From assembly GCA_003693705.1 (NCBI GenBank), contig RBZT01000545.1:1-64000 (forward strand): a stretch of DNA of 64,000 nucleotides, given 5' to 3'. The stretch is from Polymyxa betae. Lineage: Eukaryota > Endomyxa > Phytomyxea > Plasmodiophorida > Plasmodiophoridae. The notes beneath the pieces are model-generated. The model saw only the letters and a list, made by a program, of their open reading frames with translations. It searched no databases and was not told the DNA's origin. Below, one piece after another: positions 23,189-40,046 of this stretch. The stretch's first letter is position 1, and each line of letters opens with the position of its first letter. The translations under genes were made by a program, and so were the position numbers.

Positions 23189-26100
23189 ATGGTTGTGGGA
23201 ACCAGAAATCGCTCAACCACGACCAAAACGGATTCTGCAATCGATGCCAAGCCTGCCAGAGGAACCAGCGCCCAAGCACCTGCAAACGCCCCGAACAGTA
23301 TCGAGGATATCATCGACCGTGCAGAGCAACTAACTAGATCTGATCGTAATGCTGCATCTACCCTCAATAAAGGTGGTCATCGTCGCCTTACCGAGAAGGA
23401 GGAGGATGCGTTGATTGTCAGCGTATGCCGCTCGATTTACATCACCAAACTATTCGCTGATTTATTCAGGATGAGGCCTGCGAAGGAGATGAAGAGAATA
23501 TCCCTCGATTCGACACCCAGCCTCCAAATATTGTTGGCGGGACGATGAAGGGCTATCAACTGGCTGGATTGAACTGGCTTGTACGGCTGTACGAGACTAA
23601 TGTCAATGGGATTTTAGCTGATGAAATGGGATTGGGAAAGACATTACAGGTATTTTGACAGTCCTGCATAACATATTAAATTAATTTTGCTCCATTCGCT
23701 GACGTCTTTTAACATTGTTTCAAATCGGGTCAATCTCTCGCATTCGCTCAATTTTATTAGACAATTTCTCTGGTGGCGTATTTAAGGCAATATCGTAAAG
23801 TTCACGGTTCTCATTTAATCGTTGTTCCAAAGTCAACAATGGGCAACTGGCAAAATGAATTCCGAAAATGGTTCGTTATCGGAGGCGCTGCCTTGCTTTT
23901 ACTAATAACAGTAATAGGTGTCCAGATGTTGATGTCTTTCTTCTTCAAGGAAACAAGGATGAACGAAATCATCTTATCCAAACGAAGTTGAAGCCTTTAA
24001 AATTCGATGTGTGTGTGACAAGGTTGTTTAGCTTATATCAATTTATTGCTGTGACTTATAAATCGGCTTATAGTTACGAAATGGTGCTAAGGGAAAAAGG
24101 GCCAATTCGTAAAGTTTCTTGGCATTTGCTTGTCGTTGATGAGGCTCATCGCCTGAAAAATGAGAATTCATGCCTTTCCCAGGTATCCATTGCTGCAGTA
24201 TGGTGAATGCACATCTCAGATTTGAGCTTTAAGGTTCTTCGTTTGTTCCCGTCGCGAGCTCGTTTGCTAATTACTGGAACACCTTTGCAAAATAATTTAC
24301 ATGAACTGTGGTCACTGCTAAATTTCTTAATGCCCAACCTCTTCGATTCAGCTAGCGAGTTTGATGCGGTAAGCATTTTGCTGACCGTGAGTAGAGCATT
24401 GCTGATACGAGGGATTTAGTTCTTGAATGTCGCAGAGGCTGATGATGAGACCGGAAGGCAGCTTCTTGCTAAGCTACATGCAATCTTAAAACCGTTTCTA
24501 TTACGACGCCTCAAGGTTCAAGCAGCGCTACGCATGGCCATTTTGTTTACTGATTGTCTAGACTGATGTCGCCAAAGACATCCCTCCTAAAATTGAGACT
24601 CTGTTGTACGTCGGAATGTCCAGTATGCAGAAAGAAATCTATAGGGCGGTTTTCCAGAAGGACCTCAATGCTATTCAAGGCTCGACTAAGAACTCCAAAC
24701 GTCCAAAAGACCTCTGTTGTTTCATCGGTTTATGACACGCCGCATAGGTTTGCTTAACGTAATGATGCAGCTTCGAAAAGCTGCAAATCATCCGTATCTG
24801 TTTGAAGGAATTGAGGACCGATCATTGCCTGTTTATGGTGAACACATGATTACCAATAGCGGCAAGATGGTCGTCTTAGATAAGCTTTTGGGCCGATTGA
24901 ATCAGCAAGGCTCGAGGGTTCTTATATTCTCACAAATGACTCGTGTTCTTGATATTCTCGAAGATTACTGCGTGTATGGCTGTTTTCATCTTTATTCGGG
25001 TACAGTTTTACATGGTGATTCTTCAGATTCCGTGAATATGAGTACTGTCGTATCGATGGTGGTACTGATACTGAAGAGAGAGAACAACAAATGATGGAAT
25101 ACAACGCTGAAGGATCATCAAAATTCATCTTTTTGCTGTCATCACGCGCTGGCGGTCTTGGCATCAATCTTCAAACTGCTGATATTGTCGTCTTATATGA
25201 TTCAGGTTGCTTCTCTTCATCATCATTTGTAAACCTAACGGCATGACAGATTGGAATCCGCAAATGGATCTACAAGCGCAAGATCGTGCACATCGGATTG
25301 GTCAGAAGAAGACTGTGCACGTCTATCGCTTCGTAACTGAGCATACCATTGAGGAGAAGGTAGTTTCTTTTATTATGTAATTTGCTGCTTCATAATATAT
25401 GCTATACAGATTATTGAGCGAGCCGAAATGAAACTTCGCTTAGACGCAATGGTTATCCAGCAAGGTCGCCTCACCGACCGAAGCACGAAAATGCTGAAAG
25501 ACGAAATGGTTGCTTTAATCCGTTACGGAGCCGACGAGATATTCCGAACCAAGGATTCCACAATTACAGACGAAGATATCGACCTCATTCTTTCAAAAGG
25601 CGCTGAAAGGACTGAACAGCTGGCCGTATGCCTAACAGTTTCCCTTTGAGTTTCAATACTTATCATTTGCATTCATAGCAAAAACTATCGGAATTCGAAA
25701 AATCTCTATCGAACTTTACAATGTCTGGTGATGATTCGGCAACCGAACAAGCTTTTATGTCCTTGGCCGGAGCTGAGCAGGGTTCAAGCAAAGCTGAAGA
25801 TTTGGCTTTTTTGACCAAGGTTTCTTCTGTTCTTGGCAAGCGCGATCGCATCAAAAGCCGTACCAGCTATGATGTTGACCAATATTACAAAGAGGTCGGG
25901 TTTGCTTTCAAAGCTTTCCTATACTTTACTCAGACCGGTGTCTAGGTGATGGATGAAAAACGAAGAAAATCAGGGAATGCGTCAGTTCCTCGGCCGAAGC
26001 GGTTACCACAGCTCTTTGATTTCCATGTAAGTTGTTCGCAAATCTGAACGTAATTGATAAAAATTTGCTTTAGTTTCTTGATAGAGATAGGTTGACAGAT

Positions 26101-27138
26101 CTGGCTGATAAAGAACAAGCTCGATGGTCGATGGAATCTGATGTACTTTCTTCCTTGCCCAAACTTCAGCGATACTGACATGCCTTAGGGCCTTGATGAA
26201 ATGGATTTGCCACCTGCCTTGACAGAAGAGGAGCAGGCTGAGAAAGAACGGCTGCTTTTGGAAGGGTTCATACAATGGAACCGCCGAGATTTCAATCGGT
26301 ATCTTCGTGCGTGCGGTGCGTGTAACTTTTCGCTTTTGTGGTTGCTTTTTCTCAAAAGCATTCCAACTGTTTTTTGATAACGTATCTGACGTTGTCTCAG
26401 AGAGGTTTGGCCGAGACGGCGTTGACAATATTGTCAAAGCACTCCAAGATAAGCCGGAGCAGGAGGTTTGGAAGCATTTTCATTCATTTACCTTTCGATG
26501 TCACTTGACTTGAGCTAGGTTCGCCAGTATCACATTACGTTTTGGAAGCGTTATACGGAGCTGGAAGGATGGGAAAGGATTATCAAAGCCATCGAACGAG
26601 GAGAATCGAGGCTGGTTCGTGGCAAAGAAATTCAAGAGGTAAATAGTCATAATGCGAGTCTCTGCAAATAATGACTTATATGTGGTCAGCTAATTACTCG
26701 TGCTATTCGGAATGCTGGTACAGATCCAATGAAAACGTTAGAACTGAAATACGGAACCCAGCATAAAGGCAAAGGCTATACAGAACTAAACGACCGGTTT
26801 CTTCTGGTTAAAACTGGTTCGTGCTGGTAATCTCTGATCGTTCCTATCTGATAGCATGACAGCTGAGTTTGGATATGGCGATTGGGAGCGTTTGCATATG
26901 GCTATAATGTGCTCTTCGTTGTTCACGTTTGATTATTTCATCAAGAGTCGTTCTAGTGCTGAATTAAATCGCCGCGTTGATGTTTTGGCAAGAATATGCG
27001 AGAAGGTAAATAGATTCCATCCCGTTTGCTCTAGTTAAACCGGAATGTGAGCAGGAATTAGACCAGAAGCAGGAACCAGAAGGCGACAAGAAGCCAAAAT
27101 TATCAGAAAAGAAAACACGACCTGTTGTAGCAAAATGA
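23189..27138 (+). CDS. ISWI-type chromatin remodelling ATPase
   Basis: A multi-exon gene. The N-terminus ([13 protein letters not shown] | [14 protein letters not shown]) leads to the SNF2 core: [18 protein letters not shown], Walker A region [21 protein letters not shown], the DEAH box [33 protein letters not shown], then lobe 2 with [62 protein letters not shown] and [15 protein letters not shown]. The AutoN-to-NegC linker ([19 protein letters not shown]) and a downstream HAND-SANT-SLIDE region ([50 protein letters not shown]-like [12 protein letters not shown]) identify ISWI (SMARCA5/Isw1/Isw2). It slides nucleosomes using ATP. About a dozen short introns; the Lys-rich C-terminus ends at 27138. 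Confidence 0.93.
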
Positions 27139-27369
27139 GTATTTCATTGTATATTAGTGCCTCTGAATAAAAGGGAATTACAAACAGAAGAAGCATAGTA
27201 TTGCTCCTTCTTTGTATTAACATTGTTGTTTAATCTGTAGGTTTGTCAGTAATAGGAACATATCAAAAATGATCTCAGATTAATGCAAATGTAATGTTAC
27301 AAATCTGTCATTTGACAACCTCGCATTAATTTCCTTACACTGATCAACTCGATTGGTCAAACTTCAAAA

Positions 27370-28306
27370 ATGTCGGTCTCTGATCAGATGGAGGTTGAGG
27401 ATTCGCCCCATGAGAAACGAATCGTGCGTCAGCTTTTCTTGTCCATTGATTGGGAGCTTAACCTGCGCTAGGAGCCTGGAGAGCCTTTAAGGGAGTTTGA
27501 GTGCGAAGACGATGATTCAACGTCCCATGAAGAACGGGTTTTGGATCAAGAATATGAAAGACAGGCCAGGCATCATTGTAGGTCTCCATTCTTTTGCTTT
27601 GACTCTTATGTCAGACATTTTGAGAACTTCATACTGCCTTGAATGAGTAATGAAGTTTACTCAGGGGATGAAGAATCATTTCGTCGTCATCTAGTTCTGC
27701 CTCATATCATTAGCGGTTATCTCCAGCTGTCTTTTAATGTTGTGATGATATCTTTCGTGATGTATGCACTAACATCATTCGTATCCAGTATTCATGGAGA
27801 TATTGATACAAAAGTGGGTGCTTTTCGCTGCAAGTCTCCAATTCTCATTGTTATCTGCAAAGGTCAACGAATATTCTGGCACGATTGTCAACGAAATTGC
27901 TGAATGTTTAAACAATCATCGCTTAAATCGATGTGGCACTGCTGACGAAGTGCCTGCTCTTCGTGCAACGTGTTCTATGTGGGAGAGATGCATGTCGAGA
28001 GATCCTACAACCGTCGCGAGGACCAAGCTTTCTGCCCATACCATAGGCGAAATCCTCAATAATTTCGTGGAACCGTTGTCATATAAGGCTATGGCTTTCT
28101 TCACGTTGTTCTTGTTCTGCTTCATCATCGCGTCCAATTTGGCATTAAAAATGGGCGCCTCAAAGCCAGCTTTAGCAACCGCCAACGCGCTAATTCCTGC
28201 ATGGGAGAAAAGACCAAGTCGTTCAAAGTCACCTGTTAAAATGATTCGAGCCAGAGCCACATCACATTCCTATCGCAGGACACCCGCCGATCTTACGCGG
28301 TACTGA
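27370..28306 (+). CDS. Brl1/Brr6-type nuclear-envelope protein
   Basis: The protein starts MSVSDQMEVEDSP, has an acidic N-terminal region (exon after the GTGCGT...CTAG intron), then the Brr6_like_C_C core. A first membrane segment lies in HIISGYLQLSFNVVMISFVMYAL, a perinuclear loop follows with four cysteines (CLNNHRLNRC ... ATCSMWERCMSRD) that form disulfides in the family, then SAHTIGEILNNFVEPLSYKAM and the second membrane segment FFTLFLFCFIIASNLAL. Brl1/Brr6 proteins have an amphipathic helix and fuse inner and outer nuclear membranes during pore-complex assembly. They are known from organisms with closed mitosis (fungi, Dictyostelium and others) and are missing from animals. A basic tail rich in Arg/Ser follows. 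Complete and undamaged. Confidence 0.88.
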
Positions 28307-28556
28307 CTCAGCAATAGTCGCTCTAATTTATAGTGTGTTATGGTTAATATAATGCTGGTAATTACGATTATGAACATTGATCTCCTAGCAAGGCAAAAAA
28401 TTTCATTTGACAGATTCAATGCAACATCATTCTCATTTTAGTCAGATGTAAGTACCTAGGTAAGATGTCCCGAAGTGGCGAGGCCTCCTGTTCAGATGCA
28501 TTTTTCCCTTTCCATCTTCTTCCGTGTCATGATCAGATTCGTTTGAATTGGCGACA

Positions 28557-32420
<3,864 letters not shown>

Positions 32421-32628
32421 CAATTAAAATCGTTAGACTGTTGTATCATCGCCGAAAGTTGCTGTTAATCAAATGGAGTTGATATAATTAGGCGTCTCGA
32501 TAGATTTCGAAGCTCTAGTAATTTGTTTCTCTCTGGTCTTGGTCTATGGTTTGATATTCCAGCAGGTTTCTGTACTCTCTAACTTGATGTCAGTCTACGT
32601 TGTGATTTACTGAATGTAAGATGGGATC

Positions 32629-34268
32629 CTATTTCTGGGCAGATCCTTGTGATACCGCTCGCATTTGACGTTGTCGTTGCGATTGTAGGAAATCTTGAAT
32701 AATTCGCTGCCGCCTTAATTCGTGTGATTTTTCAGATGCCGGTCGACTGGATCTCGGACGTGTCTATCATCACTTTGAGCCAGACCGATTACAAATAAAA
32801 TGCAACAGAATCTCACAGGTTCAGGCCGCTTGCATTTTGCTCGGTTGTGCCGCAGTGCCAGCTGAACGGTTTGATACAAAGCCGGTGCGGTCGTCTTTGG
32901 AATTTGAAACTCATAGATATGAGGACAGCTGCGGATCGTATCCAGAATGAGATCAACAGAGCCCTCATCGAAAGAGTTCCCATCTAGATCGATGTGTCTT
33001 CAAGGACGCTCAGTGAATGTGAGAAGTGGAAAAGTAGAACGAATACCGACTTCAACAACAAGTTTTGTTTTAAAGATTGACAGAATCGCTCAAGACCAAC
33101 GTATGGTGTCCCAAGTTGATTAGCACATAGGTTGAGCTTACTTATAGATCGATTCAGTTCGATGCCGGCGCTCAGCAGCATCAATCCTTGATCGCCGAGC
33201 TGATTCCCTTCAAGGTTGAGTTCTCTACAATCGGTTACTTGCCATTGTATCACTCAGAATAATTCTATACCGAAGCGAGGACTTAATCGTGGTTAGGAAT
33301 GAGGCAATGATAGAGCCGCATTCCACATCCAAATCGCAGAACGCCAGTGACAATGTTTGCATGCCGTTGGAGACAGCACAACGTAGTGCCATCTCTAATG
33401 CACGTAATCCATCTCTTCCAAGGCCATTATAACTAGAAGACAATCACTGGTATATAGCAGGTGATGAAAGCGTTGTACTCAAGAGCCAGGCCTTTTAATT
33501 TCGGGGCGTTTTTTGTAGATAACGCAGCTGATAATGCAGCACAGCATTGGATGGGATCAGTTAGTTCACAGTCAATTAGCTCGAGGATAGAGAGTTGATG
33601 GAGGTTCGGTAGTGTAGCACACTAAAGGCGATGATCAGAATGTGGAATGATGTGAGCATAACCGATGCTTACAAATGCAAGAAAGCCAATATTGCCAATA
33701 CCAGCCCGCCACATAGAGATTCGTTTTAACGATGTGTAGAATGTACGATGAAGACATTCAGCTAGAGCTTGGCAGGATCGGGGCCCGATTGATTCGCCAA
33801 TCAATAGACTTTTCAAAGGTTGCTCTATCGTCAAAATCAACTCTCTGCAGTAAGTTCCTCGGCAAAACTCTCTCTGAATTTAAACCTTTCAGCACATTTC
33901 GAAAAGCCATAAAAGTTAGAGTCGATTGCTGTGAATATGAATGATGAATCAAAACTCAGCGTTTGCTGTAATATAGAGACTGGAAGTTTCTCACTTTGTT
34001 CAATAGCCTTATTCATCTGATCAATGATCGGCTTGAACGAAAGCCGATCGAGATTATCTCGCACAGCGATGTCGATAGCCGCTAGGCGTAGGTCGATGGT
34101 CGTTGCTGTCACTTCCGACCGGGTTCCCTCGTTGAACAACTTGCGCCTGGCCTGCCTTGATACCGCTGCCGAACTCGGCCGAAACGATTTTGATGACCGA
34201 ACAGCTGCCCTGGTTGTTGCCGCCGATTTTGGTCGCTGTCGTAATGCAGAATTAGGGCGAGGTTTCAT
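32629..34268 (-). CDS. Leucine-rich-repeat protein (RNI-like)
   Basis: Starts at 34268 with a basic, disordered N-terminus containing repeated RPxSA-type motifs (KPRPNSALRQRPKSAATT). Ribonuclease-inhibitor-type LRRs follow over several exons: LKRISMWRAGIGNIGFLAFV, LGRDGLRALEMALRCAVSNG, LSLAFCDLDVECGSIIASFL, LNLEGNQLGDQGLMLLSAGI and LNLCANQLGTPYVGLERF. The last exon, in phase after an intron ending gatag, encodes a basic coiled-coil tail (ELRRQRIIQDFLQSQRQRQ) and stops at 32629. The layout resembles ciliary or centrosomal LRR proteins of the CEP78/LRRC34 sort, but I cannot assign an orthologue. Some internal junctions are unverified. Confidence 0.65.
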
Positions 34269-34373
34269 GTCGGGCGCTATTGACCGATTATGCTCAGATC
34301 GATTTCCAGTACCGATAAGACGAGCATATTTATACCGAATTAAATTCTGTATTTACAAGATTGCCGGCTTGGG

Positions 34374-37300
34374 TTATTTTCGACGTGTTTGACAATATCG
34401 TAAGACGACGAAAGTAATTGTGGTTATGCAGATAAATGCAACCGACAATACTAACACATCCTTGTCGAAATCTCTCCAGTTGAAGCCGAAATTCTGCAGG
34501 ATCACGTCACCGTCCATTTCGATTTTCACGTTGCCGAATCCTTTCGGATCAAATTGTAGTCGTAAGCCATGGAACTCGTTGGACATGAGAGCGCTATAAG
34601 CGTAGTTAATAAATGATGTACACGATAATCTGGATAAGACTGTGTTGGTACTGGATGCATTCAATAGTAGGCCACCGAAAACCTGAAAGAAGACTATTAG
34701 ATCTCTGCATGAAGATTGTTATAATGAATCTTGCCCACCATGGCGTATATAAAGTAAAGAATACCAAAAAGATTGGCTTGGCCTAGATTTGAGCTTGATG
34801 CCGAGATCAAGAACACCGAGGCGCCGGAAACCAAATTGGTGAGGACGAGAACACCAACAAACCGCAGAAAATGCAACAGATCTGGTCGCAGACCGACGAG
34901 CCAGTATGCGATACAAGAATATAAGACTGGAGGAAGGACACGGAATGGGATCAGGTCAACGATTAACTTGGCAATAAAATACGGCCCTGTTTGAAGTATT
35001 AGAGTTCAATAAAAGAAAAAGCAGTAATTTCAAATCGATAGAAGAGAGATAACAACTGGATGAAACACGAAACCGTGGACGAAACTGAAACAGCCAACAT
35101 TATCGAAAAACATCATCTGAACCTGTAGAATAGAATCCAGCGTAGCGCTCGCGCCATAGCAATATCCGATCCAAGACGACTGCCAAGTGATCAGAAATCT
35201 GCTACGATTACAAATGAATAAAGTAATTACAGTGACCCATTGACGACATATTCAGCAGTGACATGAACAATATTGTGAAGAATAAAAACCCAATCTGTAA
35301 AGTGATCAGTCACTACTTCATCTTAGTGGGTGGAAACAAACCCGATTCTGAGAGCCGACAATTTTATTGTCGAGCTGGAAGAATACAAGCCCCGTTAAAA
35401 ACGCGACGATCATGGTGACGCAGTTGTACATTAGCAATAAAGATGGGTCCCGAGCACAATGGCGAAACGACCTCATCGTCAATAGCAAACATTGACGGAA
35501 TGGGGTGGCTACCTGCCTTTGACGTCTAGGTAAGGCTTGGAGAGTCTCCTGAGCAAGCAAGCACAGTTGAGACAGTTTAAAAACTGATAAAACAGGTAGC
35601 AATCCAGGAGCAGATATGAAACAGCAATTATAAATACGCTCAGTCAAAATGCAGACGTCCAAAGTTTTCATAGAATAACTGCTGAGTTTAGACGCACCTT
35701 TGATTGAAAGCATGATTGAACTTGGTGATCGACATCGCGACAATACTGAGAATTTCCGAACTTCCTGACCTGCAGGCGCGGATTAGCGATTCACAAAAAC
35801 GGCTGGGAATTGGTTAAACCAATTTACAATAGCGTTATTGAAGGCAGATGCTCTATTGGACAGCGTTTCGACCAGGAATTCGAACGGGTTCGCTCCTGGA
35901 GGCATCTTGTTGCCAGTTTCAGACTCGAAGAATTCGATCGCTTTATCCGGAGGACCATTGAACGCCATCGTACCACCCCTGCACATGAGCATTACCTGTA
36001 CAAGTTGAAACGCCAGCAACAACATACCACCGATTCAAACCTTGTCAAATAGAGGGAACAGATGAGCTGGTGGCTGATGGATCGTCATCAGAACGGCACA
36101 GCGATCTTCAACTGCTCGTTTACGTAGCGCTCGAACAATGACATCGGCATAGAAACTGTCCAAGCCACTGGTAGGTTCATCAGCTAGCAGAATACATGGC
36201 TCGGATATCAGCTCCACTGGAAAACGATATTAGTATAAAATTTTTTTAAACCCAATTGCAATTTTTGTACAACACACACCCTATAACTGCCATGACTTTG
36301 ATGGTGCGAAAAGCCAGAAAACAAATTTGAAACGAACCTCCTATTGCTAACCGTCGTCGCTCGCCTCCGGAAATACCGCCTCGCTCGACAGTCCCGACCT
36401 AAAAGCAATGTTCTATGCACGTTGCTAGAGAGAGGGCCATGGTATCTAACCTTAGTTGTGGCCACCTTTACCAATGCTAATTCTTCGATTATATATCGAA
36501 CCTTTTTCATTATTTCTTCATCACTCGTCCCTGGAGGCAATCGCGTGCGGGCGCTGCAGAAAATTGAGCGAAATGACCAAATGGCCAGCAGAGATATACC
36601 TAAATGCAAGCGTCTCCCAAACTGTCATGGTGGAAAGGTTGTAATCATCTTGAACGATATAGGAAAGGACGTCTTCTCTTCGGCTATCGTATTCACCCTA
36701 AACGAAACCGTCAGCACTGATACGCGTTAGCCTCGTATGTCATAGTATTTTCGTTCAAGCAGATCTTTAACATGGTTTGGCGAGCACTAGTCAGGCAGAA
36801 ATTGTTAAACATCATAAAAACGTCCATACGAAGATTTGGATCTGGCCTGAAATAGAGCCCTTTTTGTTGATTCCGCCAAGAATATCCAACAAGGTCGACT
36901 TCCCAGCTCCGCTTGCTCCTGATCACAGACGACTGATCAGCAAAGGGGTTAAATTCCGATGTGACCTACCTAAAACAGCGACCATCTCTCCAGGCTTCAC
37001 AACACCGCTACTGCTATGCAAAATGTGCTTCAGCGATCGTTGCCGACAAGCCCCTCCTTTTTCGATCTTGTAGCTAACGTTTTGCCAAAGTAGGCCAAAC
37101 GGACCCTTATTGCTGACTTTTGGACACTCCAACCCATCTAGCAGCTGTGATTACATTTTGTTGCAAAAAAAAAAGAGCGAAACGTGAGCTCAATGATGAG
37201 CAGATTAAAATGTAAAACTTTCAAGCTGCCAAGACAGGTCATTAAGAACAGACCTGCAGCATTAATGTTGAACGTAATGTCGACATCTTCAGTAGAGCCT

Positions 37301-38888
37301 GATTCCTCGCTGTAGAGGCGATTATAATCAGTGGCATCATGGGTCGGCAGAAACTTGACATGATCAAGTGCATAATCGTGAACCATGTTCTTGATAATAG
37401 CAGGGGGGTTACGTAGCTCCATGTTAACAAAAACGGCAAGGCCTGCCAGGGCGGCGTACATCGCCAATGCAGCTGAAGTCCAAATACTCATCTAAACAAC
37501 ATACTCTTAGACTAAACCAAATCCGTTTTAGCTTGAAACAAAGACAAAACGTTTGTTGGTGAGCTCAAATCAGGAGGATGATGAGCTCAAAGCAGGAAGC
37601 AACTGGGATATAAAACCGTTTTAACTACAATATGATCGTAACAGTTACCATGAACAATTCCGATTTTTCGGATTTCCCCGCTGAACCGGAAGGCTCATAC
37701 TCAATTTCGTCGACACACGTCCCAGTGATACAAGTTAGTGGAATTTCCACAACAACCAATGCGTCCTAAAGCGTTATTTAGCGACACTGCATAGTACCGA
37801 TGATGGAATCGGTTTTACGAGGGTGACGGTCATGTTGCCACGATGGTGTTGACTTGGGTCTACCAGTAAGGTAAGCGGTGTATCTTTGTCTTGGAAACTC
37901 TGGATTATTGACTGTAGCGCGACTGGACAATTTTCATCGGTACAGACCGTGCAGCTTTTCTTCGGACAAGACAGCGTTGAAAACGACCCTGAATCGAATT
38001 GAATAAGAAACTGAATAAAAACAAACATATGATCAAGCACGGGCATAAAATAAAGGTAACCCCAAACCTTAACGAAAATCAGTGATCCGGGACACACAGA
38101 AACGTAGGCAGATAAGAAAATTAGAGCCAGCAATAAGTTTAGATAACTGGAATGCAGTGGCATAAGCCTTAAAGAGCACTGAAATAAGAAGTGGAAAGCG
38201 GAAGGCCCAGTATAAATGATTCTCAAACAGCGATTCGCAAAGCATCACACTAAGGTCACAATAATGCAAACATCAATTCACTTAAACTGCAAATGCGAAG
38301 GTAATTCTTCAAAACCAAGTTACCCGAGGTGTTCGCTAGGATGGCGCATTCAGAGACGGCACACTGAAAGAATCTCAACATCGGACCGCACGAATTCCCA
38401 TCTGGATTCCTGGTTCTCGTCCAAAGGCTGACATTGGCCAGATGATTGGGCAGATCCAGCCAGACATCGATACGATGATCTACAAAAAAGCGATTACAGA
38501 AATGACAAAAGGAAAATGAAATGGGGCAACCTTGTAAGTCAGCTAGCTGTAGTAGAGGAGTGATAGTGGCCTGGCATTGTAATGACTTGGGCGCAGCCGT
38601 ATTTAATATAGAGTCGTCATATTGCTGTCCATGAGCGCAAAGCTTGTCATGTCCAGGTTGTATGACATCACATTGGGCTCCGGTATATCCATTAGGGCAA
38701 TCACAATGGGATACTGGATTAGGGCCCATGCATGGGGCATTTTGTAAACATTGCGAAATGGTACCGCCATTTTGGCAAATCAATGCTGCATCTGAGCAGG
38801 ATGTGTTAGCTCGCGCTAAACAAGGACAATAATCGAGATCGGATGAGCAAACAACAGCAAATAGAACCCATATGAGTGCCAATATCAT
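34374..38888 (-). CDS. ABCG-type transporter with EGF-bearing extracellular N-terminus
   Basis: Begins at 38888 with a signal peptide (MILALIWVLFAVVCSSDLDY) and a Cys-rich segment including an EGF-like module (HCDCPNGYTGAQCD). After an extracellular domain and a membrane helix (near 37490-37380) comes one nucleotide-binding domain: Walker A GASGAGKSTLLDILGG, signature GGISGGERRRLAIG, and Walker B LLADEPTSGLDSF with the H-loop TIHQP. The ABC2-type membrane domain follows, containing FLTGLVFFQL and ending with NEFHGLRLQFDP and a final helix (LSVAFICITTITFVVLRY). NBD-before-TMD order marks the ABCG family, and the EGF-bearing ectodomain recalls fungal Adp1-like half-transporters. Half-transporters work as dimers, usually in lipid or drug export. 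Roughly a dozen introns; not every junction checked. Confidence 0.82.
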
Positions 38889-38917
38889 GACTAAGGGTAA
38901 ATTTAAGGGGAGATAAT

Positions 38918-38986
38918 GAGAAGGGCGGCAGGGATCAAACCGGAGAGCGGGGCCTCCATCGGAATATCTTCCGACCCATCCCTCTC
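38918..38986 (-). other. Structured, tRNA-like element in the ABCG leader
   Basis: On the minus strand this 69-nt stretch has matching 7-nt ends (gagaggg / ccttctc), an internal hairpin with 6-bp stem (tcggaa tatc/gata ttccga) and a GGTTTGATCCC stretch close to a pol III B-box. It lies just upstream of the ABCG start, in its probable 5' UTR. The T-arm cannot be folded properly and there is no clear anticodon arm, so I do not call a tRNA. Confidence 0.25.
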
Positions 38987-39759
38987 ATATCTATATTCTA
39001 TATCTGCCATCTCCTTGTTGCATCACCAACCATGATGCTGTGCAGATAAACTTCAAGCATGCTTCACCTTTTTGTCGATTTCAGTTATTCCGGCATCTAC
39101 CTTTAAGCCATTGAATGTGGAATGTTACCACAACCTAGGCAACCTGTTTCATGGTTAGGAAAACCAATAGAAGTATCTCTTTGTTGCAAAATGTCAAAGC
39201 AAGAGCAAAGTTACAACCACCTTTCTGAATTTACATTAAGCATTCATGCTATGATTCTAGCGCGCTCTGTGAATCTCGATACGAAGATGGTGGCTTCCAA
39301 CATGATTTCCCGGTAATGCAGACCCGAGTGATGGCGATTGTCTAGGTTTGTGAAAAATTTTTGTACGCAATGACGATGCTATAAACGAATTCAGTTTCAT
39401 GATACTAAAGAAGCTCCATTTCAAGCATGCAATGCATAAGTTGGATATGTCAAGTACTTTGCACCCGCACCATTTATCCACCTGGCGCGGAATTAGAAAA
39501 TTTCTGCTCAACAATCAAATGTCAATGATATTATTATACACTGTTGCAGTGATTGTAAAACTGTAACAAAATTCTGCAATCAACGATGAAATGCCATAGA
39601 AATCAGATTGAGCGATACTTATGAGATAAAACAAAAAAAAAGCAGAAATTACGATGACAAAGGCAATATTCCGATCTTGATTGGTTGTGGACACATTACT
39701 TGCTTTATTTGCTGAAGCCGGAAGTAATAAGATTTTCAGCGAATATCGTCGTTTCGAGA
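38987..39759. other. Spacer, no feature seen
   Basis: About 770 bp between the ABCG leader and the small complex I-like gene. Short chance frames only; no family resemblance on either strand. Confidence 0.4.
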
Positions 39760-40046
39760 TTAGTGATGACCAGAGCGACCAGAATACTTATCCATTTCCT
39801 CCTTGCTCGGGTATACGATAGGAACCAGGGGGCTGGTCGTGTTCGCATTCGCATGTCGAACTAAAAGAGCACTGGCTAATACGATCGCGCCGGCAGCGAT
39901 CATGGTAGGCTTCTTCCATCCTCTAGAAACAAAGTCAGAAAAAGCCTATTCTTAATATAGAACTATTCTTACTTAGGATAACACCACCAGCCACCTGTCG
40001 GGCTCCAAACATACTTTGGAAAATCGTATCTGGCTTCGCCGCCCAT
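39760..40046 (-). CDS. Small mitochondrial membrane protein, complex I accessory-like
   Basis: Two exons, 40046-39973 and 39922-39760 (78 aa), spliced YP|KGWKKPT in phase with a GTAAGA donor. The N-terminal half, GGEARYDFPKYVWSPTGGWW, followed by a Trp-Lys motif and one membrane helix (MIAAGAIVLASALLV), fits the small accessory subunits of mitochondrial complex I described in Yarrowia (NUXM) and plants, which share the PKxVWSPxGGW pattern. This family link is from memory of that motif and is not verified. The frame is open upstream of the chosen start, but upstream residues lack the motif character, and a start at MGGEARYD matches the family. The last residues are polar (KYSGRSGHH). Confidence 0.55.

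Noticed and set aside
33732-34392. Plus-strand frames over the LRR gene
   Set aside because: Shadows of the minus-strand coding exon with no independent homology.
38918-38986. tRNA gene on the minus strand
   Set aside because: Acceptor-like ends and a B-box-like stretch exist, but the T and anticodon arms do not pair, so it is listed only as a structured element.
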